Part shown: positions 24,795 through 37,643 of the stretch, piece by piece
Position numbering within the stretch: the stretch's first letter is position 1
Layout of the letters: the number at the start of each line of letters is the position of its first letter
NCBI GenBank assembly: GCA_016801845.1
Contig: CM028924.1
Location: forward strand, 10,374,825-10,438,824
Origin: Polydactylus sextarius
Lineage: Eukaryota; Chordata; Actinopteri; Polynemidae
DNA length: 64,000 nucleotides
Direction of reading: 5' to 3'
The notes under the pieces: generated by a model
What the model was told of the DNA's origin: nothing
Databases searched by the model: none
What the model saw: the letters and a program-made list of their open reading frames with translations, nothing else
Program-made: the position numbers and the translations under genes

Positions 24795-27700
24795 TCACTG
24801 TCAAATCAGCTTGTGTACAAGGGTCCCTGCTTTCTAAAGATATTGTGGAACATCTGTAACAGCTGGTTCTAACCAGGAGTAAAGCAAGCATACGGACGTT
24901 TTTGACGCACAAATCTGGGTTCCATTAACATTTTCAATTTGTTTGTACAAAATAAACAAATTCACATGTTAAGGCTCAGGCTTTGTGAGAAAATGTAAAA
25001 ACACAATCTTAATGCAAACTTAAGCCTTGTACCTCATTTAAAGGCTAATTGACAATAACAATTTAATTTAATGAAACTTTTGGCCAAAAATATTAAATAA
25101 CAATGAAAGTGACATCTTTTTATTCTCAGACAAACGACACAGAACGTGGTGTCATTTTTATTTTATATTTTAGCTAAAGCCACGAAGGGGCACCTGGTTT
25201 GTAGACATTATCTGTTTGTTTCTTTATGCTAAGCTAACCCCTAATTTCCACTGGATGCGTGTGCAGCTCCGCTCTGAAACAGCAGAAGAGCTGATACAGT
25301 TCAATTCTAGTCGGTGGTTGGGTTTGCACCGGCTGCTGACGCGCTGCGTTCCGGCTGTGGCGTTCCGGAACCCTCTGCAGCTGATTCAGAAACGACATAT
25401 TGGACGGGGCCTACCTGAGGTTGAGGTTTACACTATATAGACACTACATCCCACTATATTGCGCAATTATGCATGATCCGAGCAGAGCCCCACCACAAAC
25501 GCAGCTAGTGGGTATTGATAGATGGTGGAGCAAGTATCAGACACGCAGCCATTCCACAACTGACAAGCATCCAGTGGAAATCCGGGGTTAGGCAAGCTAA
25601 GCTATCTGTTTCCCTAACTAGCTTGTACCTGTAAGAGTGTGTTTTTGATGACATACCGCTGCATATTGCTTTCACGACATTAAAACACACACACATTTTC
25701 ATCATGTTTTGTGACGACATTTAACGTCATTATAGCAGCGCAACAACAAATGCTGAAGAAAAAAAGGTGATATGTAAAACGTGTGGTGCAGCAGCTGCCA
25801 CATGTTTTCAATTCTGCAACACCTCAGTTAATAAGGCCCAGTTTGCTTATTAAACTGCTGTTTGGCTTTTTTTTTCAGCCACAAGGGGGTGGCAGTCTAC
25901 TAGAGATGGAGCAGGAACAGTAACCAGGCTGCTGCTTCCGTCCAGACCAGGAGCCTCATTTATAAAACTGTGCATAAGATTTACGTCAAAGCGAGTTACT
26001 GATGCAGTAAACACAGAAAAGTCCAGTAAGATGGACTATGGTCCAAATCAAAAAGAAATGGTCCAACATGTGGTGGTTTGAAATCCAGCTCTAGTTAGTT
26101 AGTTTGTTTGTATATTTTACAACTTTTGTTTGAGATGCTCAAGTTTTCCATTATTGAAAATCTGGTTATATTTCTATGTTAAAATGTTCTGCTTAACTTT
26201 ATTTTCACCCGATGTTAGTGATTTAGTGTAAAATATTTTTCAGTTATTCAGGATTTAATGATGCAGGGAGACTGTGCCTCCCTGGTGGACTGAAGAGCAA
26301 GTTCCCAGCTCCATTATTATTTTTTTTATTTTTTAGAATTTTTTTTTTTTTTACCTTTTTTTTTTGTTTTGTTTTATAAGAGCTTGCATAGTTGGAAATA
26401 AAAGATACTTTAGATAAAAGTACTTTAATTTGCTATATATTGTTGTATTCCAATATATTTTGATGAGAAGCTTTTTGGGGGGTATATTGGTATAATATAC
26501 ATGGTTGTTGCCAGTTTGACAGCAGCGTCTCACTTTCTTACTTTTTTCCCCTTTTTCTTCTTTTTACCTAAACTTTTAAACATTTTAACTAAAACAGTTC
26601 CTCCTTTTTATCGGGACAGCTTTTTTCTCCTGTTTTTTTTCTTGTCTTTTCTTTCGCCTGTTTTTGTTTTTGACTATGACAACCAGAGAGCTGTTGAGCC
26701 ATCGCCCTATTATTTCTCAAGTGATCAGCTGATGACACTGTGCTGCTCAAAGATACAACCCAACAAGAGACCCCAGATCCCAGTGGAGTCAAGGTGGAGG
26801 AGAAGGGGATGCAGAGTAAGAGTTAAGCGCTGTGAGGAGAAAAGACAATACAAACCATCAACACCGTCTGTAACTATGGGGAATGTACAATCTTTCCCCA
26901 CTTAAGATGAAGAACTCACTGTGCTGACCAGTCTACAGAGCAGCATCATGTGTCTCACTGAGACCTGGTCACAGGTCACAGTCCACCTGCAGACCACGAC
27001 TGTAACATGTAAAAAACACGTACCCTCGCAAGCTTTTCCGTCAGTGGTGGAGGTGAAGCCCTGGTCGCACACGCACATGTAGGTTCCAATCAGGTTCTGA
27101 CAGAAGGCGTGTTCCCCACACACCGTCTTATTCACGCACTCGTTCAAGTCTGTAGAAAGAGAGAGGGATAAAGGAAGAAGAGTTTTGAAGAGGAAGAGTG
27201 TTTCCTGTTTGTCATCACCGCTCTTCTTCTCCTCCATCTGTTTCACATTAATACATAATTTCAGGAGAATCCTGTCGCTTCCCCCGAGGGCTTTTATTGT
27301 GAAACATCTGCAGGAAACTGCGCAATAACCTCGCGGCTCCGCTTCGTCGAGCTTCCTCACTTCGTCCACACTCACCTACGCACTCGCCCGTCTGGGTCAC
27401 CTGGTAGCCCGGCTCACAGGTCGCCAGGCAATGGTACGAGCCGATCGTGTTCTCGCAGCGTCGTGAGCCGCAGACGGAACCGCCGGAGGAGACGCATTCG
27501 TCGACATCTGGAACAAAAAAAAAAAAAAAAAACAACAACAAAAAAATGTTATGATGTTATCTAGTGCTGAAACCTGAGCGACTTCCACGTGTTCAGCTCT
27601 GGCACCACACATTGTGGTTAAAATTAGTCCTGGACTTCCTGAAGATCTGGATCCATCTGGTCCACACACACACACACATTTCTGTATTGTTCCACAAAAG

Positions 27701-29649
27701 CCATAATTAACCAGAATGACTCTCAGTGGAGCACCGACTGTCAGGTCTGGATTACGATCTGGATCTGGACCAAACTGTATGAAACTCTCAGTCCTGAGCC
27801 TGTGAACAATTCAGGGGCCGACAAATCCAGCTCCTTTTCCTTCAAGACGTGAAGACTATAACGGTTGGATCCTTGTTCCAGCGTATCCCAAGATTCATTG
27901 CAGCAACAAGGTGACGTATGTGATGTAAATATGTAGTTAAAGTTGAAGGTTAAATGAACACAGTAGTACGTAAATACGCTAGTGAAGTAAATACACTATT
28001 GACACATTCACACGTAAATACGCTAATGGCATAAATATGCTAGTGGCATTAATACGTGTAAATATGCTAGTGACGTAAATGTGGATGTACGCAAAAATGT
28101 AACAATGAAAGGATGCTAATATGTGATTAAATAAAGGAAGTAAATACGTAAATTCTATCTAGGCTATACTCTCTCATTCACAGACTGCTGGTTCAGTCGT
28201 GGCCAACGTAGACAAGTCTATAGCTGCTGTAACATCCACTGTAAAAGTTACTTTCTACAACTGAAAGTCATTTTCATGTGTTAACAACGTCGGCATTTGT
28301 AACTACATGCAGCTGTGTGTGTGTGTGTTTACCCAGGCAGGTGGTCTTCTCAGGATTGGCGTGAAGCCGGTTCCACATTGGCACTGGAAGGAGCCTTCAG
28401 TGTTCACACAGCGACCGTCCAAACACACACCTGGTTTCATACACTCGTCCACATCTACGAGGGGGTCAGAACACGTAACACACGCACATGTGTTAAAAAA
28501 CAACACAACATATCCAGACATCGTCATGAGGACCAGCCAAAGATGACATCATCATTACATCAGCTCTAAGGTCCGACCTGTTGGCGGCGGCTTAGCTTGA
28601 ACACTGAGCTCTGTGTGTGTGTGTAAGACAACAGCCTCAGTCACACACATACGACCTGCGTGACGGTTTGTTAAACGCCGTCACGCGTTGCTGTGATTTA
28701 ACAGCGACACCTGAAGCTACAAACACCGCGTCAAACACGTCGTTTTATTTTGATCCGTCGCAGGCTGGTGGACTCACCGAGGCACGCCGTCCTGTTGTCG
28801 CTGAGCGTGAATCCCTGAGAACACACACACGTGTAGGATCCAGGCGTGTTCACACACTCTCCTCTGGAGAAACAGAAGTCGCCCTCCAAACACTCGTTAA
28901 TGTCTGAGGACACACACACACACAAAACGGTACTTAGTGTAACATTAAGTTTATTCTTCATTAGTTTAGGCATCGTCACTCACCTCTACATTGTCTCCCC
29001 AGGCCTAAGGTTCGATACCCGGGCGGACAGTCACACCTGAACGAGCCGATCGTGTTCACACACACACGCTGATCCTCACACGCCCCGGCGCTCGCACACT
29101 CGTCTACGTCTGTAGAAGTTCACCAATTAGAAATTATTTCAGCTGATTCTCACTTTTATTATTTATCAGACTGGTACAGGAAGACTGTGTGTGTGTGTGT
29201 GTGTGTGCGTTACCTTGGCAGGTGCCATCTTTGCCACTGTATCCAGGCTGACACGACACACAGTGATATGATCCCACAGTGTTCACACACTGTTGACCAG
29301 GACACTGAGAGGCCTGCAAACACTCGTCCACATCTGGAACAAACACACACACTTGTATGTTATACGTCTGTTGTTTTTATGTCGGTTATACATATCACAA
29401 AATTCTATTTTTATCACATTTTGATGACATATCTCAATATAGCGTTCCTAGTTCGGTTTTGACGACATCACAGTAGCTTTGTTGTTATTGAATCTGGTAT
29501 TTTAAACAAATAAAAAGTGAAATGATAAACCACAAATTAAGAGCTATTCACTAGAACATTACTGCTCTCAGCTTCTCAGACATGAAAATTTGCAGATTCC
29601 TACACTTCATCGATTATGGGAGCTGTAAATCTCATAGAGAGAGAGAGAG

Positions 29650-29702
<53 letters not shown>

Positions 29703-29862
29703 CTGCACACACTCCATTAGCACTGTGGTATCCCGGTGGACAGTCCACACAGTTGTAGGATCCCTCAGTGTTGATACACTGTTGACCAGGACACAACTCT
29801 CTGTTCTCACACTCATTCACATCTACAGGAAAAGAAAGCAGGATGAAAGTATGTGTGTCATA

Positions 29863-29898
<36 letters not shown>

Positions 29899-31870
29899 AC
29901 ACGTGTGTACCTGTGCACTGTCTGTTGATCAGTGTATATCCGGGACGACAGGACACACATCTGTAGGAGCCCACAGTATTGACACACATCTGTCCGGGAC
30001 ACTGTGACAGCTCCGCACACTCGTCTACATCTGGACCGACGACACATCCAGATGTTTACAGGCATTAAGCTAAGCTAAGCTAACCGGCTTAGCGAAACCA
30101 CTGAGCCAAAACATCCCTCGTTACCTGTGCAGGTGTTGTTCTGGAGCTTGTAACCATGGCGACAGATGCAGCGGTAGCTTCCCGGTGTGTTTTCGCAGCG
30201 GCCGTTGGAGCAGGGTGCCTGACGACACTCGTCGATGTCTGAGGACACGCCACCCCCACCCACTCCTGATTAATGTGGTTCAGTTTTATGCAGGTTCATC
30301 AAAACATCTGGATCAGGTGTGTGTTACCTGTACAGATCCTGTTGACGAGTCTGTATCCAGGCTGACAGGATGTGCAGCGGTACGAACCCTGAGTGTTGAG
30401 GCACTCCTGACCAGGACACAGCAGGTGGTCCTCACACTCATCCACATCTGAAATATACACACAGGTTTACACACTTGTCAATCCCATTGGCCCTAAATTA
30501 CCTCTACACCTGCATGTTCATGTGAGGGGAAGGGCTGTCTCGATTCTCTTTTGGATGAAGTGGGAGGATTAAGGGCTAGGGCCACATAACCCTCCAAAGG
30601 AAGCTATTCCAGGACCAGCACTTCAAACGAAGGGGTATGAGAAATTTCCCAGCATGCACCAGGCCTAGGATGCAGTTGTCAAAAAAATTTGCGATATAAT
30701 TAATAAACTAATCAATACATTTAACTTATTAAGTTAACCTATCGCTGACTGCTAATCAGTAATGTCTGTTAACGTTAGCTAGCGATCGCTAGTTGTCACT
30801 TGTCACACTAACATTTTCCATTCATCTGATAACAGGACTTGTCTGATGGTGACTTCCACTGAAACACAAGATTAATGTAAACGAATATGTTCGAACGAGT
30901 CTGTAGATGGCGTCTTTGTTTGTTGTCATGGAGACTAGTCACATCGTCTTAGGTAGCAACTTGCGATGATTTCTGATGACGTGTAAAGGTAAAGTAACAG
31001 TGTCTTGTTTACTAGGGGAATGTTTTCACCCCTAGCCCTCATCACTCTGTTTCAAGAGGTGAGGGGTAAGGGTTAAAAAAGAGAAATGGAATTGGCCCAA
31101 AGTAATTTGAACCCAGGATCTATTTCACCATGAATAAGAGTCAAACACCCCTCAAGAGATATTTTACATTGGTCCAAGTAATATCAACCATTTTTAACCT
31201 CTAATAAAGCTCAAAATATCACTTCACTTCAGCAGTAGCATGAACAGGGTCCCTACACATAAACTGAAGAACTGATAACTTAGTAAGTGTAGTGAGTTTT
31301 TATTAAAGACCCATTGTCTTGTTTTCATACTGATAATAATGATGAATCTGCTGATCTTGAACAGCCTCCATCACCAGAAATTCAGGAAGTTATGAGTTAC
31401 CATCATCATGCATCACTGGATATATTTCAACTACAATTCTTACTGTTGTTGAAAATATTACAGCAGTAACTGCCAGTGACAGGATGGTGGCTGTTTTAAC
31501 AGATATAATAATATAACTGTATATTATGATCTGACACGACTTACCTATGCAGGTGTTGCCACTGAGCCTGTAACCAAGGCGACAGATGCACCTGTAGCTG
31601 CCCGGCGTGTTGTCACAACGAGCGTTCCCGCAGGGGTTCAACTGACATTCGTCAATGTCTGAGGAAAAAAAAAAAAAAAAAAAAGTTAGTGCATCAAACC
31701 GTCCAAACAGGAAGTAAAACACAAACAGGATGTTGACGTCACCTTGACAACTGGTCTGCTGACTGTTGCTGCTCCTGTATCCTGACGGACATTTGCACCT
31801 GTAGCTCCCCATGCTGTTCACACACTCTCCGACCGAACACACGCTTGGAGTCTGCGCACATTCATTCACG

Positions 31871-31905
<35 letters not shown>

Positions 31906-32103
31906 ATCGTCAATTTAAAACAAGCACACACACCACTGTGTGAGTGTGTGTGTTAAACGTGTGTCTCACCAATGCAGTATGTGCGCTGAGTGTTGGGCTG
32001 GTATCCCTGATCACACACACAGGTGTATTTCCCACCTGGTTGGTCCACACAGCGGCCCCGCCCACACACACCTGGTCTGCTCTCACACACACTTCGCACT
32101 GCT

Positions 32104-32140
<37 letters not shown>

Positions 32141-35100
32141 AAACATTAGAAAACACCCCTCAGAACTGGTGATCACTTCTCTATGACCCCTACTGGTGCT
32201 CACTTTGGACTCTGGTGGGTCGGCTCGTTGTGCTGGCCGGACGGCTCGGCTGCTCTCCTCTGGGTCTGGACCCTCTCTCGGGGCTCTGCGGTTGAGCTGG
32301 AGCAGGCAGAGAATCCCCTCTCGCTGGAGGCTGTTCAGGTTGGGACGGAAAGGAGGGACGTCCCTGATTCTGACCCCCGCTGGACGGAGGCGGTGGTCTG
32401 GGTTGTGTTGTGAGAGATGGAGATGAAGGTTTGCTGGGCGTCTGGGGTTTGTCCTGGGTGGTGGTGGAACCGGCGCCAGCGCTACCAGGCTGCACTGGTC
32501 TGGTGGAGGGGGAGATGACGGACGGACGGGTCTGAGGGTGAGATGGAACTTGGGGTATACTGGGTCTGGTCAGGGTACCGGCTGATCCAGAGCCGGTGCT
32601 CAGCGACGTACTTGCTCCACCAGTTGAGGCTACGGAGGAAGACCTGGACGCTCCACTACTGCTGCTGGATCCAGATTCAGGACCTGAATGGAGGCATGGA
32701 CAGAAAATACTAGACCTGAAAGAATTCTGGTCTTAGCCAAACAAGACTAAACCTGAAAACCTCAACACAGGCACTGATTGATTTTCTGTCAACTGACTAA
32801 TCTTGCAAAAACTTGGTCTTTTGTAGCTACCATGTTTATCCTGACTGATGTGGGGCACCACCAGGGCTCCTCGACCCCCCAGCTGTTCGTTGGCTCTCTG
32901 GTTGAACTGCAGGGCTGAAGCAGAATAGTGGTAACCAGGACCAGCTGGACAGATCTCCTTAAAGGCCACTGGAGGGAGTCAGAAGGACAAATACAGAGAA
33001 GTTAACATGTGTATCACTTCCCAGGATGCAGGTGTTTCTTTAGGAACTTACCTGAACCGAAGTAAGGACACCGCTGGCAGTTGGGTCCCCAGGCTTTGCC
33101 TACACGGCTGCAGCAGCAGATCTGTTTGGTGATGTTCCTGAGGATGGGTAAGGAGCAGGAGGACGGACCCTGACCTGAGCCCAGGACCCGGTAACACTGG
33201 CCTTTCTCCTCTGATATCACACTCTGAGCTGGGGACGACACAGACAAAAGACATAAAAAGCCGTCCTGCAGCTTTGGGATGGGAGTCCACATCGAGTGCT
33301 GCATGCAGAACGAGTTCATGCTGTTTTCAGACGTTCAGACAGAATGGCCTCAACAGAGACTCAACACAAACCAAGCAAGCTCAGACATCACAGCCCGAAA
33401 ACATCTTTGACTGCAGCAAAAACGATGCAAGAACATGACCAGAGCTTCATCAGAGCACAAAGTAAAGCATTAGGTATTTACATCACAGCCAGGAATGATT
33501 AAAAACACACATTCAGAAGATAGAAGGATCCCAACACTTATGTCGTTCAGATTTTAATGTTTGGTCCTTTATCAAAGACCTCAAGTCCCAGATATACAAA
33601 ACCTTTCCTGAACCCCAAGCACAACAGCTGCAAGTAACAAGATGATGAGAAAAGTCAAAACAAGAAACACTGCAGTCATTTATCAACTGACCTCAAAAGC
33701 AATGTATCCCTAAAAGAGACTCAAAACAACCACAAAGATGCAAAAGAACCACAAAAAGATACAAAGCAAACACAAAAATACAAATAACAAGTTACAAAGA
33801 GACTCAAACATCCTCAGAGTGTAACCATCACACAGAGATAAGAGACAATAACAACCAGAAACACAAAACAACCACAAAGATACACAGAACTTACAAACAG
33901 ACTCAAAACAGAACAATCAGAGAAATTAAAACACAACCACAAAGAGACTAAAAGCATCATTAGAGAAGAGGCTAAGAAACACAACACACCTACAAAGAAA
34001 CACAAGACAACTTCAAAGAGACAAAAAACAACCACAATGAGACACAAACAACTGCAAAGAGACACAAACAACTACAGACACAAAGACTGATAACAACCAT
34101 GAGGAGAAGCAAGACAAGCACAAAGATAGAAAAACAACTTGAGAGAAGAACTGAACATCCAGGTTGACTTCCTTGATCTGTGCAGGCTCCAAGTACACAA
34201 CATGGCAGCGCTTGTGTCCAGTGATGTTTTGGTTTGATTTTCATACAGAGAGAGAAGTGGAGGCGTCACTGATTGTGACATCCTCCACTGACGACGTGTT
34301 TGTTGTCGGCCTTCTAACGGACGTATAGCTCAACGCCCATGCAAATATAAAAACTGCATGGATAATGTGAGTGTGGTCATGTTGCTCTGTTTTCATGAAT
34401 ACATAATAAATATGGAAAAATGGAAAATCCATCCATCAGCATCTCTGAGCTCACTGTTTGTTATGTTTATGATCATACTAGTGCTACTGTTTGTTACGTG
34501 CCGTATTAGTTCATGACGACTTGACACACGAGCAAACATGACTCCGTCCAAATGTCACGGAACAAACAAGTCGTATACAAATGTAGAGTTTGGGAGAAAC
34601 ACACACAAACACACCTGACACAAAGGTAATAGCAACGACACACACACCCTCAGCAGCTCCAGACAGTTTGAAGCAATGCAGACGAGACATGACTCACACT
34701 CAATAAACCGGCATTAAGCTTTGATTAATGAGAGCGTTGTCATAGGTTACCAGGCGGACCAGCATCCTGCAGCACACCCTCTTCCTCCACCTCCTCCTGG
34801 TTGGTGAATGCCGGTTGGAATAAGCAGATCACCAGTCAAACTTCACCGAACCCATCTGAGCACCGTTATCCTACGATGTTCAGCAGAACAAAGAGTTCTA
34901 CTGACGTTCGACGGAACAAAGAACCCACTGACCTTCAACGAGACGACGACGTCTGCTGACTCACTCTAACAAAGACGCCTATTGACCTGCAGACGTGTCA
35001 GAGGAACTGTGAACTCGGATTTGTGCTGACTTTTGTGGTTTCTTAGGGATAAAGGGAGAATTTGTGATGGTAATAATGCTGCATTATGGGTAAAACTACT

Positions 35101-37431
35101 GTTTGGCATATCGCAGAAGCTCTGTGATCTTGTCTGTGATCACAGCATCACTGCAAAACCAACCATAAACTTCTGCACATGTTTCCTACATCTTGTTCAT
35201 GTTTGGTGAAGATCTCAATCTAAACTTTCTGTAGTTTACTTTCTCCCCTGCTCATGCTCATGTAAAGCAAGTTATTATTATTACTATTATTATTAATTAG
35301 CAACAGTGAATTAAAAATAATTAACAAGCTCAGATGGATTTCAGGAAGTCCTGATCCGGAGTTTGCATTATTCCTGATTTCATTCCCAAGGCGACAGCAG
35401 CATGAACGTGCACGTGCGTTCCGTGTTTGCGCTCGTTACTTACAGATGCAGATTCCATGTGAGGCGTCGAGGATGAACCCCAACCTACACACACAGCTAT
35501 AGCTCCCCCTGGTGTTCACACAGATCCCGTTCTCACACAGCCCCGGCTGGAGGCATTCATTCACATCTACACGCACACATCAACACACAAACAACACACG
35601 AACAACAAACTGTGTAAGAAAGTGTCAGAAACATTGTTTAAGGAAAATAAATGCAATTAACACATCTAAGAACATATGGTTTAACGCAGAGTGAGTTTGA
35701 GACTGGAGGTTTTCTGGTTTCCTACCAGAACAAATCCTCCACCAGGAGGCGTCGTGATGGCGCTTCACTTGGAAACAAATCTCGTAAACTTGTGTCCCAG
35801 TAGCGACTAAGCTGTCTCGACTCAAAGGTTAATGTTGCTAAGTTAGCACTTAAGAAACAACTAAATGACAAGGTATCAAGTTAGTAAGTTAGCAAAGTTA
35901 GCTAGGGTACCTAAATTAGCTAAGTTAGGTAACATAACCAACTTAGCTGATGTAGCCAGTATCTGGTCAGTTGTAAGGCTCTTTCAATAAATCCAGCTTC
36001 TTTTCCCAAAATGTGAAGTCTACAACGCTTGGATCCTTCACAGTCCAACGTATCCCAAAATTCATTGCAGCGAGGTGACGTTAGTGATGTGGACGTTCAG
36101 TTAAAGCTAAAGGTCACATGACCACAGTAGTAGGAGCAGTGAGGAGGACGTTTATAAATGAGCCGAATTAGATTTTATCTGCAAAACATAAAACGAAACT
36201 GAATTCTTTCTGGTAATGTCACTGTGGTTGTTGCTAGGTGACAGGATTAGCCTGAAACATAAATATACTAGGGATGTAAATACGGAGAGGACACAAACAT
36301 GTAAAATGTATAAATAGGGGCATTAACACGAAAAGGACTTAAGTACGTAAACGACTGAATTAGATTTTATCTGCAACTGTGGCAGTTTTAGACGTCGTTG
36401 TTGTTGCCAGGCAACAGGAGAAGACTTCCAGAGTTGTCGTGGATGAAAGGAAGAACCGTTTGATTAACTTGTAAACTGGTGTTGTTTAGACAGAAGCATA
36501 ATTTATTATTAACGGTTTGTTATTATCATTATTGACAGTGATATTTTATGCTCATGATTAAGTAAAAGTACCAGCAACCCCAGATAAAAATACTTCATGC
36601 ACGTCTGCAGACACTGTGTGCGACCTCTGACCTTTACTTCCTGCACATGTATGTGTGTGTTAAGACTCACCGACACAGTGCGTTCCATTGGCTTGCTCAA
36701 AACCAGCAGGACAGCTACTGTTGCTTTGACCTGACGACAGTTAACGAAGGATTATTGTGGATTAATGATCCGACCACGCAGGAAACGATCGTGACAAGAG
36801 AGACGTCAACACAGAGACACAAGGACGCACAAAACAAAAGTGAGGGATAGCGAAGTGATTTGTACGAGGGCAGGATCCAGTTTGATTTCAAACCCACTGG
36901 AAGGGCTTAACAGTTAGCGTCAGCATTAGCATCAGGTTCTGGACCGGTTCTGATCCTTCTCAGCAAACAGAAACCTTTTCAGACGTGGGTTAGTTGTGAT
37001 CGGTGGTGATCCACAAGCTTCATCCTCGGCCCAACGCTGTTCAATATGTTTCCATGGTGACATACAGATTATATGTCCTATTAAAGAAAAGAGACGGTGA
37101 TACGACACATCCGTATCACCATCTCTATCTCTAGTTATAAGAGTTATAATAATAATAAGAGTTATAATAAGAGTTTGGCTGTACATGTAAACACAGTCAC
37201 TCATGGCTTATTGATTTATTGACTGACTGATTATTGAAGAATCTTTTACTGTTTCTGTTTTAAAAACCAAGAACAGCTCAGACTGAACAGTGTGCAGAGT
37301 CCAGCTGTGAGTGTGTGTGTGTGTGTGTATAGAGTTTCTTAAAGGTGCATTGCGTCATTCTTTCTGATTTGACAGACTGATGTGAAGCTGGACGCCAGCA
37401 AGTGAGCTAACACAACTTCCCTTGTATGAGT

Positions 37432-37505
<74 letters not shown>

Positions 37506-37587
37506 AAGGCCTACAGTCCCACAGAGCTGCATTCCTTTACTGTTACTCAGGTCTCTACACAAACATGGAAGCATCATTACTGACTCT

Positions 37588-37643
<56 letters not shown>

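Larger units (their letters stand above)
24757..27023 (-). other. ltbp4 intron with MITE A and a LINE fragment
   Basis: A 2.3-kb intron. It begins with CA and GA runs (24758-24794), carries a clean MITE (25234-25591) and ends with a LINE 5' fragment (about 26640-26990) next to the following EGF exon. T-runs occur near 26320-26365 and 26540-26640. Confidence 0.7.
27508..28332 (-). other. ltbp4 intron with family D fragment and a minisatellite
   Basis: Contains an A-run next to the exon, a (CA)n tract (27664-27678), a family D repeat fragment (27812-27960) and a degenerate array of GTAAATACGCTAGTG-like units (27955-28145). Confidence 0.7.
27024..32101 (-). other. ltbp4: ltbp4 central array of 13 EGF exons
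   Basis: Thirteen consecutive single-exon EGF modules: 31970-32101, 31743-31871, 31545-31658, 30328-30447, 30125-30238, 29911-30030, 29703-29822, 29214-29333, 28984-29109, 28778-28903, 28333-28454, 27376-27507 and 27024-27149. All are phase 1 to phase 1, so any one can be skipped without breaking the frame. Twelve begin with the calcium-binding D(V/I/L)(D/N)EC motif; the first (31970-32101) lacks it. Lengths are 114-132 bases except 28333-28454, which is 122 and out of frame. Four modules have the CPGQ-C variant (30328, 29911, 29703, 29214). Confidence 0.93.

Noticed and set aside
24606..24872. 88-codon plus-strand frame
   Set aside because: Antisense shadow of the EGF/TB exon on the minus strand.
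26501..26905. 134-codon plus-strand frame as a host gene
   Set aside because: Its C-terminal part matches a LINE start region, its N-terminal part is T-rich sequence, and it ends in an internal stop of the LINE frame.
28984..29109. tRNA-like GGTTCGATACCC
   Set aside because: It lies within a conserved EGF coding exon; coincidental.
33710..34244. Hydrophobic, membrane-like minus-strand frames (LCLFAVVCVSLWLF)
   Set aside because: They come from the CAAAG minisatellite read on the other strand; no start context or homology.
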